From Streptomyces sp. NBC_01451 (lineage in GTDB: Bacteria; Actinomycetota; Actinomycetes; Streptomycetales; Streptomycetaceae): a stretch of 64,000 nucleotides of DNA. Every line of letters starts with the position of its first letter. Within the stretch, counting starts at the first letter, position 1. A program made the translations under genes and the position numbers. The stretch spans positions 8,928,001 through 8,992,000 of the forward strand of contig NZ_CP109479.1 in NCBI RefSeq assembly GCF_036227485.1. Reading direction: 5' to 3'. Under the pieces are notes generated by a model. It was given only the letters and a program-made list of their open reading frames with translations, did not search any database and had not been told where the DNA came from. Shown here piece by piece: positions 58,668 through 64,000 of the stretch.

Positions 58668-60251
58668 ATGTTCCATCCCAGACGCACACCAGGGCGCACC
58701 ACCAGGCGCACACTCAGGGCCCTGCTGCTCCCGCTCGCCGCGGGTCTCGCCCTCACCGCGCTCCCCGCCACGTCGGCGCAGGCGGCCAGTACCCTCACCA
58801 ACGGCGGGTTCGAGGCCGACGGTTCGGGTGCGGCCGTCCCGGCCGGCTGGTCGGAGTACGGGGACACGGGCGCCTCGTACGTGGAGTCCGGTGGCCACGG
58901 CGGCAGTTACCGCCTGTCCCACTACTCCGCCTCCGCCTACAAGGTGGAGACCTACCAGTACCTGTCCGGGCTGACCAACGGCAACTACAGGCTCACCGCG
59001 TGGGTCCGCTCGGGCGGCGGCCAGAAGTCGGCCTACATAGCGCTGAAGAACTGCGGCAGCTCCGAGCAGCGCACCGACCTGCCGGTCTCCGCCAGCGGGT
59101 GGATCCGCATCGTCGTGCCGATCGCCGTGACGAACAACCAGTGCACGATCAGCGTCAACTCCGATGCCAACGCGGGCAACTGGATCAACGTCGACGACCT
59201 GACCTTCGCCTCCGGCACGGGCGGGGTGCCCGTCAAGGGCGCCGACATCTCCTCCCTCCCCAAGAGCGAGGCGCTGGGCGGCGTCTACAAGACCGCTTCG
59301 GGAACGACGAGCGACGCGCTCACCGTCCTGAAGAACTCCGGCATGAACTACGCGCGCGTCAAGGTCTGGGTCAACCCGGCCGACGGCTACAACAACAAGG
59401 CGCGCGTCCTCGCCGTCGCCAAGCGCGTCAAGGCGCAGGGCATGAAGCTGCTGGTCGACTTCCACTACTCGGACACCTGGGCCGACCCGGGCGCCCAGAG
59501 CAAGCCGTCCGCGTGGGCCGGACACTCGTACAGCCAGCTGAAGACGGACGTCTACAACCACACCTACGACGTCCTCAACGCCCTCAAGTCCCAGGGCACC
59601 ACGGCCGACATGGTCCAGGTCGGCAACGAGATCAACGGCGGCATGCTGTGGTCCGAGGGTTCGACCGACAACTGGTCGCAGCTCGCCGGGCTGCTCAACT
59701 CCGGCTACGACGCGGTGAAGGCGGTCAACTCCGGCACGACCGTCGCGCTGCACCTGGCCAAGGGCGGCGACCTGTCGGGCACCCGCTGGTGGTTCGACAG
59801 CGCGGTCTCCAACGGAGTGAAGTTCGACGCCATCGGCCTGTCCTACTACGGCTACTGGCACGGCTCGCTCTACGACTTCCAGACCACCCTGGACGACGCG
59901 GCCTCCCGCTACGGCAAGCCGGTGTTCGTCGCCGAGACGGCCTACCCCTTCCGGCTCGACAGCGAGGACTCGCACGAGAACATCATCGACACGACCGGTG
60001 AGCTCGTCTCCGGGTACGCGGCGTCCACAGCCGGGCAGTCGGCCTGGTTCCGGGACATCCTGAACATCGTGGAGGCCGTGCCGAACGGCCGCGGTCTCGG
60101 CGTCTTCTACTGGGAGGCGACCTGGACCGCGGTCACCGGCAACGGCTGGGACCCCACGGACGCCTCCTCCGGCAACGGCTGGGAGAACCAGGCCCTGTTC
60201 GGTTACGACGACAAGGCGCTCCCCGCGATGACGTGGTTCAGCCACCGCTGA
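58668..60251 (+). CDS. Secreted GH53 endo-beta-1,4-galactanase with N-terminal CBM
   Basis: The 527-residue protein starts with a secretion signal (about 1-40, LLLPLAAGLALTALPATSAQA with an AQA cleavage site). A beta-sandwich carbohydrate-binding module of CBM61 type follows (about 42-182, NGGFEADGSG to NWINVDDLTF). A GH53 TIM barrel runs from about 188. Catalytic Glu residues are in VGNEINGG near 320 and VAETAYP near 422. It cuts beta-1,4-galactan outside the cell, and the ABC system and GH42 handle the products. ATG 58668 was chosen for the signal peptide. Confidence 0.93.
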   Translation: MFHPRRTPGRTTRRTLRALLLPLAAGLALTALPATSAQAASTLTNGGFEADGSGAAVPAGWSEYGDTGASYVESGGHGGSYRLSHYSASAYKVETYQYLSGLTNGNYRLTAWVRSGGGQKSAYIALKNCGSSEQRTDLPVSASGWIRIVVPIAVTNNQCTISVNSDANAGNWINVDDLTFASGTGGVPVKGADISSLPKSEALGGVYKTASGTTSDALTVLKNSGMNYARVKVWVNPADGYNNKARVLAVAKRVKAQGMKLLVDFHYSDTWADPGAQSKPSAWAGHSYSQLKTDVYNHTYDVLNALKSQGTTADMVQVGNEINGGMLWSEGSTDNWSQLAGLLNSGYDAVKAVNSGTTVALHLAKGGDLSGTRWWFDSAVSNGVKFDAIGLSYYGYWHGSLYDFQTTLDDAASRYGKPVFVAETAYPFRLDSEDSHENIIDTTGELVSGYAASTAGQSAWFRDILNIVEAVPNGRGLGVFYWEATWTAVTGNGWDPTDASSGNGWENQALFGYDDKALPAMTWFSHR

Positions 60252-60264
60252 GCCGGAAGTGACG

Positions 60265-60299
60265 GGGGCCCGGCTGCCTGAGGGGGGTGGCCGGGCCCC
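60265..60299 (+). terminator. Strong hairpin after GH53
   Basis: GGGGCCCGGC and GCCGGGCCCC form a 10-bp GC stem with a 15-base loop, 14 bp after the stop. Confidence 0.7.
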
Positions 60300-60449
60300 T
60301 GCGCACAGGGATGCAAGGGCTTGCTCGAACTCACGTGCGTGGCGGAAAGCGACCGACCTCGGCCAACAGGTGCGAAGCCCCGGACGTGGCGGCCCGAACT
60401 GCGGGACATTGGGGGGCAGGGCACGCGGTGACCGGGACGAGGAGGCGCG

Positions 60450-60737
60450 ATGCTGAAGAGACCGGTAGGCGGGCAACGCCTGGAGATCCTGGAGTGGCTG
60501 AAGGACCCGGGCGCGCACTTCCCGCCCCAGCGGCACGGCGATCCGGTCGAGGACGGAGTCACGGCGGCGGCCGTCGCCGCGAAACTCGGCGTCCCCCTCT
60601 CCGTCGCCACCACCCACCTGGGCCTGCTGGCGGGCATCGGCGCGGTCCGGACGAAGCGGATCCGCTGGCGAACCTTCTACCGACCCGACGAGATCCGCAT
60701 CGCCGAGGTGGCGCGGATGTTCGAGAAGGGGTGGTAG
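60450..60737 (+). CDS. Small ArsR-like winged-HTH protein
   Basis: The 95-residue protein is a single HTH: LEILEWLKDPGAHF, then VTAAAVAAKLGVPLSVATTHL (about 37-57) and a wing TKRIRWRTFYRPDE. It looks like a short ArsR/HTH_20-type regulator without metal-binding cysteines. ATG 60450 is preceded by GAGGAG. No partner gene is evident; the crcB operon begins 237 bp downstream. Confidence 0.83.
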   Translation: MLKRPVGGQRLEILEWLKDPGAHFPPQRHGDPVEDGVTAAAVAAKLGVPLSVATTHLGLLAGIGAVRTKRIRWRTFYRPDEIRIAEVARMFEKGW

Positions 60738-60973
60738 CCGGGGGGTCTCCGAACCTGGTGTGCGAGTCGACCGCGGGCCGGTGACGACCGGTCGCACCCA
60801 CCCGGCGGAGCCGCAGACCGATACGGCCCAGCACCCCTGCCGGGGCGCCGTACGCGGCCTCTGCCGTTACGCTGTTCAGCGGCCGTGATTCCCTTCGCGG
60901 CGCGGCGGTGGGGCCCGTCGTATCCGAACCGCGTCCCTGCTTGCGCACACAGGCGCGTAGGAGACGTACGACC

Positions 60974-61432
60974 ATGACAGCCCCCGACATCCGGACCGGG
61001 ACCGTCACCGCCCCGCCGCGCCCTTCCGTTCTGCGTGGCCAGGCACCCGTCGTCGCGGTGGTCGCGGTCGGCGGCGCGGTCGGCGCCTGTGCCCGATACG
61101 CGGCCTCCCTCGCCTGGCCCGCGCCGACAGGCGCTTTCCCCTGGACCACCTTCTGGACCAACGTCGTCGGCTGTGCCGTGATCGGCGTGTTCATGGTGGT
61201 CATCACGGATGCCTGGGCCGCCCACCGCCTCGTGCGCCCCTTCTTCGGCACCGGTGTGCTCGGCGGCTTCACCACCTTCTCCACCTACGCCGTCGACATC
61301 CGGAAGCTGGTCGACGGGGGCCACCCCGGCACCGGTCTCGCCTACCTCGCCGCGACCCTGCTCGCGGCCCTCACAGCCGTGACGCTCGCGGCGACCGCGA
61401 CCCGCCGGGTCCTGAAACGGAGGCGACGATGA
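60974..61432 (+). CDS. crcB: Fluoride ion transporter CrcB/FluC, first subunit
   Basis: The 152-residue protein has four membrane helices and the Fluc motifs [19 protein letters not shown] and [10 protein letters not shown]. Fluc channels are dual-topology dimers that export fluoride. A second crcB in the operon (61809) suggests a heterodimer of oppositely inserted subunits. The N-terminal 25 residues are extra. The stop overlaps DUF190 by 4 bp. I looked for a fluoride riboswitch upstream and saw none. Confidence 0.93.
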   Translation: MTAPDIRTGTVTAPPRPSVLRGQAPVVAVVAVGGAVGACARYAASLAWPAPTGAFPWTTFWTNVVGCAVIGVFMVVITDAWAAHRLVRPFFGTGVLGGFTTFSTYAVDIRKLVDGGHPGTGLAYLAATLLAALTAVTLAATATRRVLKRRRR

Positions 61433-61812
61433 CCAGGCTGACCGGCGGCGCCCTGCGCGTGACCGTCCTCATCGGCGAGCACGACACCTGGCACCACAGG
61501 CCGCTCTACTCGGAGATCGTCCACCGCGCCCGCGCGGCCGGCCTCGCGGGCGCGAGCGTCTTCCGCGGCATCGAGGGCTTCGGCGCCTCTTCCCTGATCC
61601 ACACCTCGCGCCTGCTCTCCCTCAGCGAGGACCTGCCGGTCGCGGTCGTCATCGTCGACACCGAGGAACACGTGCGGTCGTTCCTGCCGCAACTCGACGA
61701 ACTCGTCACCGAGGGCCTCGTCGTCCTCGACGACTGCGAGGTCATCCGGTACGTCGGCCGGACCGAGGGGAAACCGGGCGAAGCGGGCGGGAAGGGTAAG
61801 AAGTCGTTGTGA
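61429..61812 (+). CDS. DUF190 family protein
   Basis: The 127-residue soluble protein has the DUF190 fold, similar to GlnB-like proteins: [34 protein letters not shown] and [18 protein letters not shown]. It is overlapped at both ends by the crcB genes (ATGA and GTGA), so it is made together with the channel. Its role is not established; a regulatory role at the channel is plausible. Confidence 0.92.
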   Translation: MTRLTGGALRVTVLIGEHDTWHHRPLYSEIVHRARAAGLAGASVFRGIEGFGASSLIHTSRLLSLSEDLPVAVVIVDTEEHVRSFLPQLDELVTEGLVVLDDCEVIRYVGRTEGKPGEAGGKGKKSL

Positions 61813-62165
61813 ACTGGCTGCTCGTGATCGCGGGCGGAATGGTCGGCGCGCCCCTCCGCTATCTCACCGACAGGATCGTCCAGTCCCGTCACGACACGGT
61901 CTTCCCCTGGGGCACCCTCGCCGTCAACGTCACAGGCTGCCTGATCCTGGGCCTGCTCACCGGCGCCGCCCCGGGCCCTGACCTCCAGCTGCTCCTGGGT
62001 ACCGGACTGTGCGGCGCGCTGACCACGTACTCGACCTTCTCGTACGAGACGCTGCGGCTGGCCGAGGACGGGGCAGGTCTCTTCGCCGTCGCCAACGTCA
62101 TGGTGAGCGTGGTGGCCGGTCTCGGGGCGGCTTTCGCGGGTGTGTGGCTGGGAGGCGCGCTGTAG
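61809..62165 (+). CDS. crcB: Fluoride ion transporter CrcB/FluC, second subunit
   Basis: The 118-residue protein has four membrane helices and the motifs [24 protein letters not shown] and [16 protein letters not shown] 61809 overlaps the DUF190 stop. It has fewer residues than the first subunit and likely pairs with it. Confidence 0.93.
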   Translation: MNWLLVIAGGMVGAPLRYLTDRIVQSRHDTVFPWGTLAVNVTGCLILGLLTGAAPGPDLQLLLGTGLCGALTTYSTFSYETLRLAEDGAGLFAVANVMVSVVAGLGAAFAGVWLGGAL

Positions 62166-62246
62166 ACGGACGGCGTCCTGGCCTTGCCGGCGTGTAGTAG
62201 GACTGACTCCGCCGCAGCCCGTCCCCGCCCAGCAGAACTGGATTCC

Positions 62247-63080
62247 ATGAGCACCATCTCCGTCGGTCAGGCCATCGTCCTCGGAGCCGTCGAGGGGGTG
62301 ACCGAGTTCCTGCCGGTCTCCTCGACCGGTCATCTGAAGATCACCGAGGGGCTGATGAACATCCCCGTCGACGACAACGCGGTGGTCGGGTTCTCGGCCG
62401 TCATCCAGGTCGGCGCGATCGCGGCGGTGCTCGTGTACTTCTTCAAGGACATCGTCCGGATCGTCACCGCCTGGGGGAGGGGACTGCGCAACCGCGACGA
62501 GCGCCACCACCACGACTACAAGTTCGCCTGGTGGGTCATCTGGGCGACCATCCCGATCGTCGTCGTGGGCCTCGCCGCCAAGCCGCTGATCGAGGGCCCA
62601 CTGGCCTCGCTGTGGGTGGTCGCCGCCTCGCTGATCGTCGGGAGCGGGGTGATGTGGGCCGCGGACCAGATGGGCCGGCACAAGCGCGGTGAGGACGACA
62701 CGACGTTCAAGGACGCGATGCTGGTGGGCAGTTCACAGATCCTCGCCCTGCTGTTCCCCGGCTTCTCGCGCTCCGGCGCCACCATGTCGACGGCGCTGAT
62801 CCTCGACCTCGACCGGGTCGCCGCCACCCGTCTCTCCTTCTTCCTCGGCATCCCCGCCCTGACCGGCGCCGGACTGTACGAGCTGAAGGACGCCCTGGGC
62901 GCGGGGGTGGGCGTCGCGCCGCTGGCCGTCGGCACGGTGGTGTCCTTCGTCGTCGCCTACGGCTCCATCGCCTGGCTGCTGAAGTTCGTCGCCAAGCACT
63001 CCTTCAACGCCTTCGTGATCTACCGGATCATCGTCGGCGTGCTGCTCTTCGGCCTGCTGGGCGCGGGTGTACTGAACTGA
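62247..63080 (+). CDS. uppP: Undecaprenyl-diphosphatase UppP (BacA)
   Basis: The 277-residue membrane protein has about eight helices and the two catalytic blocks EGVTEFLPVSSTGH near residue 16 and FPGFSRSGATMS near residue 171. It removes a phosphate from undecaprenyl diphosphate, recycling the carrier of cell-wall units; extra copies give bacitracin resistance. ATG 62247 was chosen by homology; the ribosome site is weak. Confidence 0.95.
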   Translation: MSTISVGQAIVLGAVEGVTEFLPVSSTGHLKITEGLMNIPVDDNAVVGFSAVIQVGAIAAVLVYFFKDIVRIVTAWGRGLRNRDERHHHDYKFAWWVIWATIPIVVVGLAAKPLIEGPLASLWVVAASLIVGSGVMWAADQMGRHKRGEDDTTFKDAMLVGSSQILALLFPGFSRSGATMSTALILDLDRVAATRLSFFLGIPALTGAGLYELKDALGAGVGVAPLAVGTVVSFVVAYGSIAWLLKFVAKHSFNAFVIYRIIVGVLLFGLLGAGVLN

Positions 63081-63130
63081 GGCGGGGCGGGAGACGGGGC
63101 CGCCGTGAGGACGTCCCCGGCCGCACACCC

Positions 63131-63160
63131 TTGACAGTCCCGTCCCTTCACCCGCAGGAT
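63131..63160 (+). promoter_or_regulatory. Promoter of the leaderless GntR gene
   Basis: TTGACA (63131-63136) and CAGGAT (63155-63160) are 18 bp apart. The -10 ends 7 nt before GTG 63168. Confidence 0.65.
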
Positions 63161-63167
63161 CACCCCC

Positions 63168-63911
63168 GTGAACCTGTCAGACAGCCAGACAGGTGGCTCG
63201 GTACCGCGGCGCGTCAGCGCGATGGAAGCGGTCCTCGGTCATCTGCGCAGCGCCATCGAGCGCGGAGACTACGCCGTGGGGGACAAGCTCCCCTCCGAGG
63301 CCGAGCTGTGCCGACGCCTGGAGGTGAGCCGGCCCGTACTGCGGGAGGCCCTGCGGGCCCTGCAGACCATGGGCCTGACCGTCTCCAGGACCGGCAAAGG
63401 CACCTTCGTCGTGTCCAGCACCGTCGAGGACCCCACCTTCGGCGACTACGCGGCCAGCGACCTCCTGGAAGTCCGTCGGCACGTCGAGATCCCGGTCGCC
63501 GGCTACGCGGCCGTACGACGGACCCCCGAGGACCTCGACCACCTCGCGCACCTGCTGGAGCGCATGGAGCACGAGACCGACACCACCGCGTGGGTCGCCA
63601 TGGACACCCTCTTCCATCTGGCCGTGGCGCAGGCCGCCCAGAACCCGGTGTTCCGCCGGGTGATCGAGGAGATCCGGGACGCGCTGGCCCGTCAGTCGGC
63701 GTTCCTGAACGAGCTGGGCGGCCGGCGCGAGCAGTCCAACCGTGAGCACCGGGCGATCGTCGAGGCACTGATCGACCGCAGCGAGGACGACGCGGTGGCG
63801 GCCATGTCCCACCACCTCGACCGGGTCTCCACGACCCTCACCGACATCGTGCGCGCCGCGCACACGGACACCCCCCACGAGACAACCCCGGAAGGCGGAC
63901 CCGAGGCGTGA
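63168..63911 (+). CDS. GntR/FadR family transcriptional regulator
   Basis: The 247-residue protein has an N-terminal GntR HTH (LPSEAELCRRLEVSRPVLREALRAL, about residues 40-64) and a C-terminal FCD helical domain with acidic/His metal-binding positions (FHLAVAQAAQNPVF, NREHRAIVEAL). Its stop shares GTGA with an amino-acid permease start, so it likely controls that permease. GTG 63168 seems to be a leaderless start. Confidence 0.92.
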   Translation: MNLSDSQTGGSVPRRVSAMEAVLGHLRSAIERGDYAVGDKLPSEAELCRRLEVSRPVLREALRALQTMGLTVSRTGKGTFVVSSTVEDPTFGDYAASDLLEVRRHVEIPVAGYAAVRRTPEDLDHLAHLLERMEHETDTTAWVAMDTLFHLAVAQAAQNPVFRRVIEEIRDALARQSAFLNELGGRREQSNREHRAIVEALIDRSEDDAVAAMSHHLDRVSTTLTDIVRAAHTDTPHETTPEGGPEA

Positions 63912-64000
63912 GCGAGCAATCCCTGCACGACGGCACGGCGAACGGGACGGCGCAGAAGAAGGCCGTCCACGTCGACGCCGGTGACGCGGGCTACAGCAAG
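63908..64000 (+). CDS. Partial: amino-acid permease, N-terminus
   Basis: Only 31 codons are in the window. They read through AVHVDAGDAGYSK, which I recognise as the N-terminal cytoplasmic tail found in Streptomyces APC-family amino-acid permeases just before the first membrane helix. GTG 63908 overlaps the GntR stop by 4 bp. The substrate cannot be judged. Confidence 0.7.
   Translation, partial: MSEQSLHDGTANGTAQKKAVHVDAGDAGYSK

Noticed and set aside
56448..60797. Open frame of more than 1400 codons opposite the GH42 and GH53 genes.
   Set aside because: It runs across two well-recognised enzymes and their intergenic space with no ribosome site or domain; it is a GC-skew shadow.
60738..60973. 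Fluoride riboswitch in front of crcB.
   Set aside because: I saw none of the conserved crcB-motif segments (such as GAUGG and the pseudoknot partner) in this gap.
1..64000. CRISPR arrays, tRNA/rRNA genes, insertion sequences, integrases.
   Set aside because: I found no repeat-spacer pattern, no cloverleaf or rRNA segments, and no transposase or integrase motifs.

Overview
The window is about 64 kb of a high-GC actinobacterial chromosome, almost certainly Streptomyces. The evidence is strong third-position GC, GTG starts, ATGA/GTGA start-stop overlaps, lipoprotein ABC systems, many TAnnnT -10 boxes sitting 6-7 nt before a start codon (leaderless genes), and gene families typical of the genus (SHOCT proteins, anti-sigma ATPases, TerD, ROK, DeoR). 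I see no rRNA, tRNA, CRISPR array, insertion sequence or phage gene.

Region by region. (1) 1-6884 is the right part of an unusual RiPP (ribosomally made, post-translationally modified peptide) gene cluster. It holds a 50-residue Cys-free precursor, a cobalamin-type radical SAM enzyme, a DUF692/MNIO iron oxidase, the start of a probable MNIO partner protein, and a divergent full-length LanB dehydratase. (2) 7143-12568 holds a sodium:solute symporter operon ending in an ECF sigma factor and a small membrane protein, a divergent DUF3311 gene, and cstA with its small partner. Together they suggest uptake of pyruvate or other monocarboxylates. (3) 12890-16934 is a sugar-phosphate block (RpiB/LacAB-like isomerase, DeoR repressor, SIS isomerase, class II ketose-bisphosphate aldolase, AraC regulator) suited to galactitol, tagatose or amino-sugar breakdown. 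(4) 16994-24265 carries housekeeping and regulatory genes: rRNA methyltransferase, AlkB, ROK, SHOCT, anti-sigma ATPase, a PLP-dependent cysteine-synthase-fold enzyme and a second DeoR. (5) 24645-41447 is a mixed chromosomal stretch: a membrane hydrolase, a beta-helix/AAA+ fusion, MOSC, TerD, an HpnB-like glycosyltransferase, a Glu/Asp racemase homologue, a Wzy-like ligase, Lnt, Nudix, GH29 and SseB.

(6) 41460-50645 is one long sulfonate/sulfur operon on the minus strand: alpha/beta hydrolase, rhodanese, SsuC, SsuB, a first SsuA-like protein, SsuD, a second SsuA-like protein, an SfnB-like flavoprotein and an FAD oxidase. It begins with a 28-codon leader peptide ending in CSARCR, a hairpin and a 33-nt pure pyrimidine tract, and faces a divergent LysR gene. 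This looks like cysteine-sensing attenuation. (7) 52163-60251 is a galactan-use locus: LacI repressor, two permeases and a sugar-binding lipoprotein on one strand; GH42 beta-galactosidase and secreted GH53 endo-galactanase on the other. A LacI-type operator and back-to-back promoters lie between them. (8) 60450-64000 has a small HTH protein, a fluoride-channel pair (crcB-DUF190-crcB), uppP, and a FadR-type regulator coupled to the start of an amino-acid permease.

The most likely undescribed system is the RiPP cluster at the left edge. The leader-peptide attenuator is the best regulatory find.
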